This document shows, one piece after another, positions 1 through 9,546 of a stretch of DNA of 64,000 nt. The notes under the pieces are model-generated. The model was not told where the DNA came from. It worked only from the letters and a program-made list of their open reading frames with translations, and ran no database searches. The stretch is from positions 62,001 through 126,000 of the forward strand of contig CAWEBF010000012.1 of the NCBI GenBank assembly GCA_963807235.1, read 5' to 3'. Each line of letters opens with the position of its first letter. The first letter of the stretch is position 1. Made by a program: the position numbers and the translations under genes. The DNA is from CAWEBF01 sp963807235. GTDB taxonomy: Bacteria; Acidobacteriota; Vicinamibacteria; Vicinamibacterales; UBA2999.

Positions 1-822
1 GCCTCGTTCGGCGGCAGCCCCAGGCTGTGGCTGAACGCGGTGATTCCGGCGTTGGCGGTGCTTGCGACGTTCCTGCTCCGAGACGCGTACCAGGACCTGT
101 CGCTCTCCCCGGCACGGCGCGCGATCGGCGATGGCGTCGCCGTCGCGCTCTGCGCGGTGGCCACGCAGGCGGTGCTCGCCGTCGCGCGGCCCGAGCTCCT
201 GCTGACGCGCTGGGGCGTGATCACCGGCTCGCTCACGTGCCTGGCCCTCATCGCTGGCCGGCTGGCCGGCCCGGGAGCCAACCCACGCCCATCGCTCGCG
301 GCCGGCACCGGGCTCTCCCTCGACGAGCTACGCGGCGAGATGCGGCAGGTGGAACGGGCAGCCCGCGTGACACGCCGCGTTGAATCCGCTGCCGGAATCT
401 TCGTGATCGGCGCCGGCATCGCGGCAGCGGTGTGGGCGCCGCAGATGACGGCGAAAGCCGGTTTCGCGCTGGTGGCCGCAGGGGCCGGGTTCGTGGTCCT
501 CTACCTGAGGCGCCACGCGATGCGGCCGCTGCCGATGGATCTGGCGTTCGACGCCAGCCGCACCGCCTTCCGCGATGCGCTGGTCCATGGGGAGCGACTC
601 CTCCGATCGGTTTGGCTCTGGTACCTCCTGCCGCTCATGATCGGGCCGGTGTTCCTGATCGTCGGGTGGTCCGCCGAGCAAGGACGCTCGCTCAGAAGCG
701 TTCTCGGCTTTCTGGGCGTTCTGGTCATCATGTCCGCGCTGGCGTGGCGGATGAACCGCGATGCGGCCAACCGGCTGTCGCGCCGGATCGAGGCGTTGGA
801 CAAGACCAACGAGCGCGAGTAA
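1..822 (+). CDS. Multi-pass membrane protein, partial at window edge
   Basis: The frame is open to base 1, so the N-terminus lies outside the window; the first in-window start-like codon is GTG at 40, but codons upstream of it also read as plausible protein. About six or seven hydrophobic stretches are visible, for example ALAVLATFLL, GVAVALCAVATQAVLAVA, AAGIFVIGAGIAAAVWA and LLPLMIGPVFLIVGW, with a charged linker of about 40 residues in the middle (LDELRGEMRQVERAARVTRR). It ends in a basic, probably cytoplasmic, tail. I do not recognise the family. The next gene starts two bases after its stop, so the two are probably translated together. Confidence 0.6.
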   Translation, partial: ASFGGSPRLWLNAVIPALAVLATFLLRDAYQDLSLSPARRAIGDGVAVALCAVATQAVLAVARPELLLTRWGVITGSLTCLALIAGRLAGPGANPRPSLAAGTGLSLDELRGEMRQVERAARVTRRVESAAGIFVIGAGIAAAVWAPQMTAKAGFALVAAGAGFVVLYLRRHAMRPLPMDLAFDASRTAFRDALVHGERLLRSVWLWYLLPLMIGPVFLIVGWSAEQGRSLRSVLGFLGVLVIMSALAWRMNRDAANRLSRRIEALDKTNERE

Positions 823-824
823 CC

Positions 825-1082
825 GTGACCAAGGAGCCGCTGTACCACGAAACGGCGCGCGGACGGATTGGGATCCCGGCCTGGTGGTTCGGGGCGCCGG
901 TCATCGCTTTCGCGTACGTGCTCGCCATCCCCCGCTTCCTGCCAGACCTGGTGGCAGTACCCGCGGCGCTGCCGAGCAACCTGGCGTCGCCGCTCCGCTG
1001 GTTCGTTGGTCTGCTATTCGGCGTCGCCCTGATGTCCGTCGTTCAAGTGATCCTCTGGCTCCGTCGCTCGACGGCTCACTGA
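825..1082 (+). CDS. Small two-pass membrane protein
   Basis: 85 codons starting at GTG 825, two bases after the upstream stop, which suggests translational coupling. It has two hydrophobic segments, one around residues 18-35 (PAWWFGAPVIAFAYVLA) and one around 58-78 (FVGLLFGVALMSVVQVILW), joined by a short proline- and alanine-rich loop. No catalytic motif is visible. It probably forms a pair with the membrane protein before it. Function unknown. Confidence 0.5.
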   Translation: MTKEPLYHETARGRIGIPAWWFGAPVIAFAYVLAIPRFLPDLVAVPAALPSNLASPLRWFVGLLFGVALMSVVQVILWLRRSTAH

Positions 1083-1116
1083 ATCCGTGCTTCGGGTGGC
1101 GGCGGCAGGATGTCCG

Positions 1117-1788
1117 CTAGCTGACGGAGACGCGGATCGTCAGCGGCGCTTCGAGCTGTGTCGTCACGTCGGCGCCTGGTCCGAGACGCACTTCCCGGCC
1201 CTTGGTGGCGAGCACGACACCGGTTCCGGCGCCGCCACCCACCACGGCTCCTGTCGCCGCGCCGTCCTTGCCGCCGAGGATTCCTCCGATCACCGCACCG
1301 GCGCCGGCGCCGATGCCGATCTTTGCCGCGTCTTCACCCTTCGTGGCGGGAGCCTGACGCGATAACGCCGCGGACTGCAGGTCGTACTGAGTGTCTGCCG
1401 CGTGCAGCGCGGTGAAGCGGAACGCGATCGACGCCCGCCCTTTTACTCGATTCGAATCGTCAACGGCAGTCACAAAGCCGGTCAATCGCGTGCCGGCCGG
1501 CAGTACTTCACGGCCGTTGATCGAAATGGCACGCGTGAGTTCCGCGGAGACCGCGTCCTCGAGAGCACTCGTGTCCGACGCGATCCCGCTGGTCAGAGCG
1601 AGTGGCAGCGACGTGCCCGTGGGAATGGTCACATCGCTGTAAGCGGCGGGCGCCGTCGCGGCGATTGCAGGGGCACCTTTACTGGAGATCAGGGGCGTAT
1701 CGGTGGCGTCCGACGCCGTCGTCCCGCACGCGCCGGTCGTCAACGCGGCGCCGAGGGCCAGGACCAACAGCCGAGGTGTCATGTTCAT
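1117..1788 (-). CDS. Glycine-zipper lipoprotein-like envelope protein
   Basis: 223 residues. The N-terminus is a signal peptide ending in TTGAC, a plausible lipobox with Cys21. A beta-rich middle (about 55-135) contains VLPAGTRLTGFV, the kind of segment seen in TrbI/VirB10-like and BON-like envelope proteins. Residues about 155-195 form a glycine zipper (IGIGAGAGAVIGGILGGKDG and following), typical of outer-membrane-associated proteins. A role in the cell envelope is inference. It converges with the short gene at 825-1082 and is divergent from the membrane protein at 1863. Confidence 0.6.
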   Translation of the reverse strand: MNMTPRLLVLALGAALTTGACGTTASDATDTPLISSKGAPAIAATAPAAYSDVTIPTGTSLPLALTSGIASDTSALEDAVSAELTRAISINGREVLPAGTRLTGFVTAVDDSNRVKGRASIAFRFTALHAADTQYDLQSAALSRQAPATKGEDAAKIGIGAGAGAVIGGILGGKDGAATGAVVGGGAGTGVVLATKGREVRLGPGADVTTQLEAPLTIRVSVS

Positions 1789-1862
1789 GGAACGAGGGTA
1801 GCCGCCGCGACGCGGGATGTCTGTGTCCTTCGGAACACGGGATAGAGTTGCCCAACCAGACC

Positions 1863-2270
1863 ATGGAGCACATCAAGCCAGCCGCGACAGCGGGCGATCG
1901 GTTTGCGAGACGAGTCTTCCTGGTTGCGGGCGTCTATGGCCTGTTGGTCGTTCTGCCCCGGTCCTCGCTCGAGGCGAGGATCGCCAGAGACTTTCCCCCG
2001 CCGATCACACACCCCGAATACTTCTACGGTTTCATCGGCGTGGCGCTCGCCTGGCAAGTCGCATTTCTTCTGATATCGAGGGACGTCCGGCGCTACAGGG
2101 TGATGATGCTCCCGGCCATCCTCGAGAAGATCACGTTCGGCGTCGCGGCGGTACTGCTCTATGCCAACGGCCGCGTGGCTGGCTCGCTCGTCGCCGGCGG
2201 CATCGTGGATCTCGTCTTTGCGGTTCTCTTTGCGTTCGCCTTTCACGCTACACGAAGCAAGGACAGCTAG
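1863..2270 (+). CDS. Four-helix small membrane protein
   Basis: 135 residues from ATG 1863. Four hydrophobic helices are visible: VFLVAGVYGLLVVLP, FYGFIGVALAWQVAFLLI, VMMLPAILEKITFGVAAVLLY and SLVAGGIVDLVFAVLFAFAF. It resembles small uncharacterised integral membrane proteins of Proteobacteria and Acidobacteria; no motif assigns a function. It stands alone, ahead of the toxin-antitoxin pair. Confidence 0.55.
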   Translation: MEHIKPAATAGDRFARRVFLVAGVYGLLVVLPRSSLEARIARDFPPPITHPEYFYGFIGVALAWQVAFLLISRDVRRYRVMMLPAILEKITFGVAAVLLYANGRVAGSLVAGGIVDLVFAVLFAFAFHATRSKDS

Positions 2271-2288
2271 ACGGCGCTTCGCCCTTCG

Positions 2289-2308
2289 TCTTACCAGGAG
2301 TGGTAAGA
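2289..2308. promoter_or_regulatory. Palindromic operator before the VapB-like antitoxin
   Basis: Perfect inverted repeat TCTTACCA-GGAG-TGGTAAGA (8-bp arms, 4-bp centre) ending 8 bases before the ATG of the AbrB-type antitoxin. AbrB-fold antitoxins commonly autoregulate by binding such a palindrome, alone or with their PIN toxin. The binding role is inference from position and symmetry. Confidence 0.6.
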
Positions 2309-2316
2309 TAGCGGCC

Positions 2317-2565
2317 ATGGCTACGACAACGGTTTCTTCCAAGGGACAAGTCGTCATTCCGCGTGCGCTCCGGGAGAAACATCGTCTGACCGCAGGAACG
2401 CGCTTGGCGGTTGTCGAATCCGACGAGGGTCTCCTGCTGACGCCCCTCAAGCAGGCACGGTCATCGCGCCGTCAGGCCGGATGGCGCGCGCTGCGCGGTT
2501 CGGCCAAGGGCGCCACCGCGTTGAAGGAGCACCTCGCGGAGCACCGTCGTGAAGCGAAACGATAG
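2317..2565 (+). CDS. vapB: AbrB/MazE-fold antitoxin (VapB-like)
   Basis: 82 residues. The N-terminal half has the swapped-hairpin AbrB pattern: TTVSSKGQVVIPRALREKH, then LTAGTRLAVVE and GLLLTP. The C-terminal half is basic and probably wraps the toxin. The start at ATG 2317 is chosen because the AbrB motif begins immediately, and because an inverted repeat (2289-2308) lies just upstream. The coding end overlaps the start of the PIN toxin by 17 bases, the usual arrangement for vapBC. It would neutralise the toxin and repress the operon. Confidence 0.85.
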   Translation: MATTTVSSKGQVVIPRALREKHRLTAGTRLAVVESDEGLLLTPLKQARSSRRQAGWRALRGSAKGATALKEHLAEHRREAKR

Positions 2566-2980
2566 AGCTTGTCTCGATGCGTTCGCATGGCTCGCATGGC
2601 TTCAGGACGAGCCTGGTGCTGCGGCGGTTCAGCGCTGGCTTGATGAAGCCGAAGCCGCACGTGCCGAGTGCGTGACCTCCGTCATCAATCTCGGCGAAGC
2701 GTACTACCGCCTGGTCCGTGTCGAGCGACGCGACGAAGCCGAGTCGCTCTGGCGCATGGCACTGCGGGGGGCTCTCCCCGTCTCGGTCAAGGATGCGACG
2801 CGTCGGCGGGTGCGTCGCGCGGCCGAGCTGAAGTCCAGGCACGCGATCGCCTATGCTGACGCGTTCGCCGTCGCGACCGCCGTCGAGTTCAACGCGATTC
2901 TCCTCACTGGCGATCCCGAAATCGAACCCCTTGAAGGCGAGCAGAACCTGAAGGTGGAATGGCTGCCCCGAAGGCCGTGA
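2549..2980 (+). CDS. vapC: PIN-domain ribonuclease toxin (VapC-like)
   Basis: 143 residues from GTG 2549. PIN-domain acidic positions are present: an N-terminal Asp (CLDAFAWLAW), a central Glu (VINLGEAYY), an Asp in IAYADAFAVATA and a C-terminal Asp in LLTGDPEIE, matching the metal-binding centre of this nuclease fold. Family members cleave RNA, often initiator tRNA or rRNA; the target here is unknown. The N-terminus is MKRNDRACLDAFAW rather than the common VxDTS form, so one acidic residue is displaced or substituted compared with classical VapC. Confidence 0.8.
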   Translation: MKRNDRACLDAFAWLAWLQDEPGAAAVQRWLDEAEAARAECVTSVINLGEAYYRLVRVERRDEAESLWRMALRGALPVSVKDATRRRVRRAAELKSRHAIAYADAFAVATAVEFNAILLTGDPEIEPLEGEQNLKVEWLPRRP

Positions 2981-3117
2981 ACCGACCTGCCGGGTGCCTC
3001 AGCCAATCGAGCCGGGCAGGTTCATCATGCGTGCCAGCCTCGGCCAGTGCGAGCTCGCGCGCAGGGGTCCATCCCGACATCGTGCAGATTCTAGCTGTCG
3101 TGTGGGAAGACGACGCG

Positions 3118-3144
3118 GGTTGCCGCTCTGGTCGAGCGGCAACC
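3118..3144. terminator. Hairpin between convergent vapC and reductase genes
   Basis: Perfect 11-bp stem ggttgccgctc / gagcggcaacc with loop tggtc, lying between the ends of two convergent transcription units. There is no T-tract on either side, so it is not a canonical intrinsic terminator. A role in ending or protecting both transcripts is inferred from position. Confidence 0.45.
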
Positions 3145-3157
3145 GTTCAGACCGGGG

Positions 3158-4995
3158 CTAGACGGCGCACTCGCCGTCCATGACCTCGGGGTTGAACGCC
3201 TGGCTCTCGCCGAGATCCACGTAATCCTGGTCGGTGATCTCGTTCGGCAGCAGCAGCGCCAGGTCCTTCAGCGCCTCGGTGGCCACCGACGGCGGCACGC
3301 GGCGGAAAAACGCGCCCAGCTCCTCGTCGGGCTGGTGCTGCTCGCGATACAGGTTCACCAGCCGCTCCACCACGGTGTTGATGCGGTGCACGGGCACCTT
3401 GGACACGACCTTGCCGAAGTACGCGGTGCCATCGTCCGCGCAGCCGCCGCCGACCATCACGAAGTACTGCGGAATGGCCTTGCCGCCCACCTTGCGCACG
3501 CTGCCCTGGAACCCGATTGACGCGACGTGGTGCTGGCCGCAGCCGTTGGGGCAGCCGCTGATCTTGATGGTGCCTTTCCCGCCCGGCACCATCGCCACGA
3601 GGTCCGAGCGCGTGCTCAGGTATTCGGTCAGCGCCCGTCCCAGCCCGCGCGACTGCGTGACGGCCAGGCGGCAGCTCTCCGCACCCGGGCAGCTCACCAC
3701 GTCGCCCAGCGTGTTGGCGTCGGCGGCGCCCAGGCCCGCCGCGGCTATGCGGTCGTAGAACGGCTGCAGACTTTCCTTCTTCACCCACTTGAAGAGCACG
3801 TTCTGCTCCACGGTGAGCCGCATCGTGCCGTCGCCGTAGGCTTCGGCCAGATCCGCCAGCACGCGCATCTGCCCTGCCGTCATGTCGCCGAGCGGCAGCC
3901 GGACGGTCACGTGGTGGTAGCCGGTCTGCTTCTGCGGCGCCACGTTGGTCAGGCCCCAGCGCACGAAGGGGTCTTCGATGGTCTGCAGCTTCACCGAGCC
4001 GGGCATGATGCCAGGGCCGATGACGGGCGTCACCGCGGCGGCGGCAACCGCGCCCACCGACGGCGCCTCCGCCGGTGCCCAGTCGGGCGCGCCCTGCGGC
4101 TTCAACTGGTCGGCGGTCGAGCTTCAGCGGTGCGCCGCCGGTAGCGACGAAGGCCTCGAGTTCCTCCATCACCCTGGCGCGGAACGTCTCCCAGCCCAGC
4201 TGCTTCACCACGAACTTCATCCGGTTCCGCTGCCGGTGCTCGTAGTCGCCGTACTTGTGGAAGACGCGCAGCACGGCCTCGGCCACGTTCTGCATCTCTT
4301 CCACCGGCAGGAACTCGTAGAGCACGTAGCCGGTCACCGGCATGATCGACGTGCCGCCGGCGATGGTCACGCGGAAGCCACGCCGGCCGTCCAGAATCTT
4401 CGCGCGCCAGCCGATGTCGTTGATCGACGCGAGCGCGTGGTCCTCGGTGCAGCCCTCGAAGGCGATCTTGAACTTGCGCGGCAGCACCGCGGCCAGCGGA
4501 TGCCGCAGGAAGTAGCGGGTCAGCGCCTCGGCATAGGGATACGACGTCGAAGATCTCGCTGGCGACGTGCCCATGTAGGGGCAGCCGGTCACGTTGCGCA
4601 CGGCGTTGCCGCACGCCTCGCGCGTGGTCAGGCCCTCGTCGCCGAGGATGCGCATCGCGTCCTCGCAATCCTTCAGCAGCACGAAGTGCAGCTGGATGTT
4701 CTGCCGCGTCGTCACGTGGCCGAACCCGCGCGAGTACTTCGACGGCCACCGTGGCAAACGCGCGCATCTGGCCGCTGCTCACCACGCCCTGCGGCGCCTT
4801 GACGCGCAGCATCTGCACGCCGTCCTGACGCTGCCCGTAGGTGCCGCGCGTCAGGCGATAGCGCCGCCAGTCGTCGGGGGCCATCTCGCCACTCTCGAAC
4901 TTGCCGAGCAGGTTGACGAACTCGTCGATGTCGCTCTCGCTGGCGAAGTTGACGCTTCCGCGCCCCACCACCCTGGTTTCGTCAATTGCGGCCAT
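3158..4995 (-). CDS. Nitrite/sulfite reductase hemoprotein (frame-broken)
   Basis: Siroheme- and [4Fe-4S]-dependent reductase, about 610 residues when the pieces are joined, the normal size for ferredoxin-dependent enzymes. The N-terminal piece starts at ATG 4995 (GRGSVNFASESDIDEFV...). The frame changes near 4740, shows two compensating changes near 4545, and changes again near 4110. The C-terminal piece carries the cluster ligands: C-x5-C in SCPGAESCRL and C-x3-C in GCPNGCGQHH. Neighbours supply siroheme, and the operon also holds thrB-thrC, so assimilatory sulfite reduction for amino acid synthesis is more likely than nitrite reduction; the sequence alone does not decide. The breaks look like sequence errors. 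Confidence 0.8.
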
Positions 4996-5808
4996 ACTTC
5001 ACCTCGCCCCGCCTGCCGGCTCCCGCCGGGCGGCGCATGGCCGCCGCCAGCGACGCCCGCACTTCCACGACCTCTCCAATGATTAGTACACCGGCGGCGC
5101 CTCGCGGCGGGCTCGCGCCGATGCCAGCTCGTCCAGGCGGCCCGTCCAGGTCCACGCGTCCGGCGTGGACGCCTCGCAGACCACCGCGGCGGGCGTCTTG
5201 CCCGCCCAGCCGTGCGCGAACAGGCGTTCCACCACGGCGGCGCGGCCTGCCAGCGCCATCATCACCACCACCGTGACGGCGTTGGGACGAACGGCCGACA
5301 GCGCCCCGTCGAGCGACTCGGGCGTGTGGCCGGCCACGACCAGGAACGCCGACGACATGCCGCGGTGCGTGACGGGAATCCCCGCCAACCCCGGCGCCGC
5401 CACGGCCGTCGTCACGCCCGGCACCACCTCGAACGGCACGCCGGCCTACGCCAGCGCGAGCATCTCTTCCCCGCCGCGGCCGAACACGAACGGGTCGCCG
5501 CCCTTCAACCGCACCACGCGCCGCCCGCGCTTCGCCGCGCGAATCATCAGGCGGTTGATCGTCTCCTGATCGACGCTGGCCCGGCCCGCGCGCTTGCCGA
5601 CGAAGAAGAGCTGCGCCGACGTCAGCGCCGCGCAGCGCGTCCACGTCGGTCGAGCGCGTCGTAGAGCACCAGGTCGGCCTCGCCGACCAGCCGGACCGCG
5701 CGCACGCGTCCACAGATCCGGATCGCCGGGCCCGGCGCCGACCAGCGCCACGTGACCGGGCGCGCCGCCCGGCGTGGGAAAGGGAGTCGCGGGATCAGTG
5801 TCGTTCAT
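4982..5808 (-). CDS. cobA: Uroporphyrinogen-III C-methyltransferase (frame-broken)
   Basis: SAM-dependent methyltransferase making precorrin-2 for siroheme. Landmarks are HVALVGAGPGDPDL at the N-terminus, VVRLKGGDPFVFGRGGEE (the hallmark GGDPxxFGRGGEE motif), then FEVVPGVTTAVAAP and GIPVTHRG. The reading frame shifts near 5725, 5660, 5445 and 5095, each time continuing into conserved protein. The stop overlaps the start of the reductase downstream, so the two are translated as a unit. The start at 5808 overlaps the end of the precorrin-2 dehydrogenase gene. Confidence 0.8.
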
Positions 5809-6345
5809 ACAACCGGTTCAACGTCTCGAGCAGCTTCGGCCGCCGCTGTTCCATCGGCACGCCGTCGCGTTTCCACTCGCGGCGCGCCTCGTCCGCCGCC
5901 TCCAGCCACGCGTCCAGGTCGCCCGGCAGCCACGCATCGATCGCCTCGCGCAGCAGACCCGGCCAGCGCGGGCGCGCGTCCGCCGGTCGAAATCGCCACC
6001 GTCACGTCCGACCGGCGCACCACGCCGCCCAGATAGGCCGTGGCATTCGGCGGATCGTCCACGGCGTTCACCCACAGCTGCCGTGCATCCGCGGCGGCCA
6101 GCACGGCCCGATTCACCTCGGCGGGCGCGGCCGCCACCACCCACCACGCGCCGTCGAGGTCGCCGGCTCGAAGGCCTTCCGGACCAGCCGCACGCCCGGA
6201 CGCTCGAGTTCAGGCCGATGTCGGGAGCGACCACCGTGACCTGCGCGCCCGCCGCCAGCAGGCCGTCGAGCTTGCTCGCCGCCACCGGCCCCCCGCCGAC
6301 GACCACGACCTTGCGGCCGGCCAGGCGGAGGAACGTCGGATACAC
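5795..6345 (-). CDS. Precorrin-2 dehydrogenase / siroheme ferrochelatase-like (frame-broken)
   Basis: NAD-dependent step from precorrin-2 to sirohydrochlorin (CysG N-domain/Met8 family). The GTG start at 6345 gives VYPTFLRLAGRKVVVVGGGPVA, matching the family's typical M-Y-P start and Rossmann motif GGGPVA. Later conserved pieces appear in other frames: AVLAAADARQLWVNAVDDPP and TVAISTGGRAPALA. Frame changes occur near 6180 and 5980 and again before the end, where LLETLNRLYERH precedes the stop at 5795. The gene lies between thrC and the methyltransferase, with overlap to the latter. Confidence 0.7.
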
Positions 6346-6368
6346 GAGCGCTGCGACGCCTCCTGCGC

Positions 6369-7620
6369 CTAGGCCGTCTTCGTCGCCGTGCGGCGCGACC
6401 ACGCGCTCGAATCCGGCCAGGCTGCGTGCCGATGCGTGAATCGGGCTTGTATCGCACGCGGTCGCGCATCACTTCGGCCGTCTTGTAGCCGTTGCCGGTA
6501 ATGCACACCACCACCGACTCGTTCGGCTTGATCACGCCGCGCTTGATCAGCACCTTCGTCGCCGCCAGCGTCGTGCCGCCCGCCGGCTCCGTGAAGATGC
6601 CTTCGGTCGCCGCCAGCAGCTCGATGGCGCTCAGGATCTCCTCGTCGCTGACCATCGCGCCGCTGCCGCCGGTTTCCTTCACGACCTTCACCACCTGGAA
6701 GCCGTCGGCCGGGTTGCCGATGGCCAGCGACTTCGCGATGGTGTTGGGCTTCACCGGCTCGGGGAACTCGAGGCCCGCCTCGAGCGCCTTGATCACCGGC
6801 GCCGATCCCGAGGGCTGCGCCGCGTGGATGCGTCGGCAGCGGGCCGTCGGCCAGGCCGACTTCCTTCAGCTCGCGCAGCCCCTTGTGAGATCCGCGGCAG
6901 GAGCGTCCCGCCGGCCACCGGCGACACGATGTGATCCGGATAGCGCCATCCCAGCTGCTCCACGATCTCGAAGCCCATCGTCTTGGCGCCTTCGGCGTAG
7001 TAGCTGCGCAGGTTGATGTTGGCAAAGCCCCAGCCGTAGCGATCGGCGATCTGCGTGCACAGCCGGTTCACGTCGTCGTAGTTGCCCTCGACCGCCACGA
7101 CTTGCGGGCGATAGATCGCCGCGCCCAGCACCTTGTTCGGCTCCAGGTCGTGCGGGATGAACACGTAGCACGGCAGCCCGAGGCGCGCGGCGTGGGCCGC
7201 GACGCTGCCGGCCAGGTTGCCGGTCGAGGCGCAGCCGAACACCGGGAACCCCAGCTCCACGCCGCGGGTCGCCGCCACCGACACGACGCGGTCCTTGTAG
7301 GAGAACGTCGGGTGGTTCACCGAGTCGTCCTTGAGGTACAGCTCGGCGACGCCCAGCTCCTTGGCCAGCCGCGTGGCGCGCACGAGCGGCGTGAAGCCCG
7401 AATTGAACCCGGTCTTCGGCGACTCCACCGGCAGCAGTTCCTGATAGCGCCACAGCGACGGCGGCCGCGACTCGATCAGCGCTCGGGTCATCACCGCTTT
7501 CACGGCCGCGTAGTCGTAGTGCACTTCCAGCGGCCCGAGGCACTCGCTGCACACCCACAACGCCTTCGGCGGATAGGTCTTGCCACACAGGTGACACGCC
7601 AGTCCGGTCACGAACTTCAT
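6369..7620 (-). CDS. thrC: Threonine synthase (frame-broken)
   Basis: PLP enzyme converting O-phosphohomoserine to threonine. ATG 7620 begins a protein with a zinc-ribbon-like N-terminus (CHLCGKTY... CSECLG), seen in one branch of threonine synthases. The PLP lysine is in FSYKDRV, the phosphate-binding loop in CASTGNLAGSV, and the C-terminal part has EPAGGTTLAA. Frames change near 6895, 6830 and 6430; the last part (FERVVAPHGDED) is in a third frame, so the exact stop is uncertain. It follows thrB with about 25 bases between. Confidence 0.85.
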
Positions 7621-7645
7621 GCAGTTCTCCCAACAGACGCACCGG

Positions 7646-8572
7646 TCAACACCGGCAGCGTGGTGCACGGACAGGGTGCGCACCACCACCTGCACACCCG
7701 CACGATCGTACTGCGCCGACAGCAGCTGCTCCAGCCGCTCGAAGTTGCGCCGCGCCAGCAGCGGCCACCGACGGTCCCGCCCCCGACAGGAACGCGCCCA
7801 GGACGTCGGGATCCTGCAGCGCCAGGACCTCCCGCAGCTGCGGGCACCAGCGCCGCCCGCGCCGGCTGGTGCCAGCGGTCGCGCACCGCCTCGCGCACGC
7901 GCGCGTAGTCCTTCGGCACTGCAGCGCATGCACCAGCGACAGCACCCGCTGCAGGTTGAAGATCGCGTCCCGCCGCGGCAGCATGTCCGGCAACGCCGCG
8001 CGGGCCTTGGCGGTGGCCAGCTTCACCGACGGGGTGGCCACGACCAGGCGCAGCTCGTCGGGCCACGTCCACCGCAGCGCCACCGGATGATGCTCCTCGT
8101 CGGCGACCACCGACGTCAGGCCGCCGAACAGCGACGGCGCCGCGTTGTCGGCGTGGCCCTCGACCTCGGTGGCCAGCGCCAGCAACTCGTCGTCGGGCAG
8201 CGGCCGGGTCACGCGCTCGAACACCCGCAGGCCCGCCACCGTCGCCGCGGCGCTGCTGCCGAGCCCGGCCGCCATCGGGATGTCGCTGTCGACCTCGACC
8301 GCGACCGACGGGGCCCGCCGCCCGGTGCGGCCGACCGCGAGGGCAAACGCCCGCTCGATCGCGTTGCCGCCGTGCACGGGTGGCGTGCTGCTGGCCACGG
8401 TCAGCTTGCCGCCCGCGTCGTCCCGCAGCTCGGTGATGCGGGCGCGCAGGTACAGCTCCACGGCCACACCCAGCGTGTCGAACCCGCCGCCCAGATTGGC
8501 CACCGAGCCCGGCACGGCAATCGTGTTCTCGTGACCGGGCTGATGCCGACCAGAATCCGGACCTGTCCCCAT
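7646..8572 (-). CDS. thrB: Homoserine kinase (frame-broken)
   Basis: GHMP kinase phosphorylating homoserine. It has the N-terminal PGSVANLGGGFDTLGVA segment, the ATP-binding motif PMAAGLGSSAA and the C-terminal AFLSGAGPSV loop. Frame breaks fall near 7920 and 7790, after which RRNFERLEQLLSAQYDRAG is read in another frame. The start is uncertain: ATG 8572 or GTG 8581 would give an unusually long, non-conserved N-terminus (residues before ITVxVP-like AVPGS). A downstream start or an unseen indel is possible. It is first in the thr-siroheme operon and divergent from aguB. Confidence 0.8.
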   Translation of the reverse strand: MGTGPDSGRHQPGHENTIAVPGSVANLGGGFDTLGVAVELYLRARITELRDDAGGKLTVASSTPPVHGGNAIERAFALAVGRTGRRAPSVAVEVDSDIPMAAGLGSSAAATVAGLRVFERVTRPLPDDELLALATEVEGHADNAAPSLFGGLTSVVADEEHHPVALRWTWPDELRLVVATPSVKLATAKARAALPDMLPRRDAIFNLQRVLSLVHALQCRRTTRACARRCATAGTSRRGRRWCPQLREVLALQDPDVLGAFLSGAGPSVAAAGAAQLRAAGAAAVGAVRSCGCAGGGAHPVRAPRCRC

Positions 8573-8621
8573 AAGTGACACGAAACAAAAACGATATCAC
8601 GGAACATCGTACACTTGGCCT

Positions 8622-9546
8622 GTGTCCACGAGCCCGTTTACGGTCGGAATCATTCAGGATCACGCCGGCTCCGGCGCTCGGGAGAACCTGGCCCGTTCCG
8701 AGACGCTGATCCGCCAGGCCGCTGGCCGGGGCGCACAGGTCATCTGCCTGAAGGAGCTCTTCTCTTCGCCCTACTTTTGCAAGTCGCAGCAGGCCAGCCG
8801 GTTCGACCTGGCTGAGCCGATTCCTGGGCCGACGACCGTCGCCCTCCAGGCCCTGGCCAGGGAACTGGCGGTGGTGCTGGTGGTGCCGCTCTTCGAGCGC
8901 CAGGCAGCGGGCGTCTACCGGAACTCGGCCGCCATCATCGACGCCGACGGCGCGCTGCTGGGCGTCTACCGGAAGATGCACATCCCGGACGACCCGCTGT
9001 TCAACGAGAAGTACTACTTCACGCCGGGAGACGCGCACGACGGCCCACAAGTGGCCCACGCCGACGCACGCCAAAGGCTTCTCGGTGTGGAAGACGCGCT
9101 ACGCGACCATCGGCGTCCTGATCTGCTGGGACCAGTGGTATCCGGAGGCGGCGCGCATCACGTCGCTCCTGGGCGCCCAGGTGCTCTTCTACCCCACCGC
9201 TATCGGCTGGCATCCCTCCGAGCAGGCTGAATGGGGCCAGGCGCAGGTGGACGCGTGGCGCACGATGCAACGCGCGCATGCCATCGCCAACGGCGTGTAC
9301 GTCGCGTCACCGAATCGCATCGGCCACGAACCCGAACCCGGCACCGACGGCATCACCTTCTTCGGCCATTCGTTCATCGCGGATCCCTTCGGCCGCTACG
9401 TGGCCGAGGCGGATCGCGACGAGGCGATTCTGACCGCCCAGTGCGACCCGGCGCTGATCGAAACCGTGCGCCGCAACTGGCCGTTCCTGCGCGATCGCCG
9501 GGTGGACGCCTACGGGCCGATCCTGAACCGGTACCTCGGCCGGTGA
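8622..9546 (+). CDS. aguB: N-carbamoylputrescine amidase (one frameshift)
   Basis: Nitrilase-superfamily amidase hydrolysing N-carbamoylputrescine to putrescine. The catalytic triad is visible: Glu45 in CLKELFSS, Lys118 in VYRKMHIPD and Cys in VLICWDQWYPEAAR. EKYYFTPGD and GHSFIADPFG are family features. Start GTG 8622. The frame changes near 9045, between FTPGDAHDG and FSVWKTRYATIG. The stop overlaps the GTG of aguA, forming a two-gene operon for polyamine synthesis from agmatine. Confidence 0.88.

Noticed and set aside
2959..3183. 74-codon plus-strand frame after vapC
   Set aside because: Runs through a hairpin and into the reductase gene on the other strand; no motif or ribosome-binding site.
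8540..8581. Promoter or REP element at the thrB start
   Set aside because: The sequence gggacaggtccgg looks REP-like, but only a short imperfect palindrome is present and I cannot separate it from the coding start.
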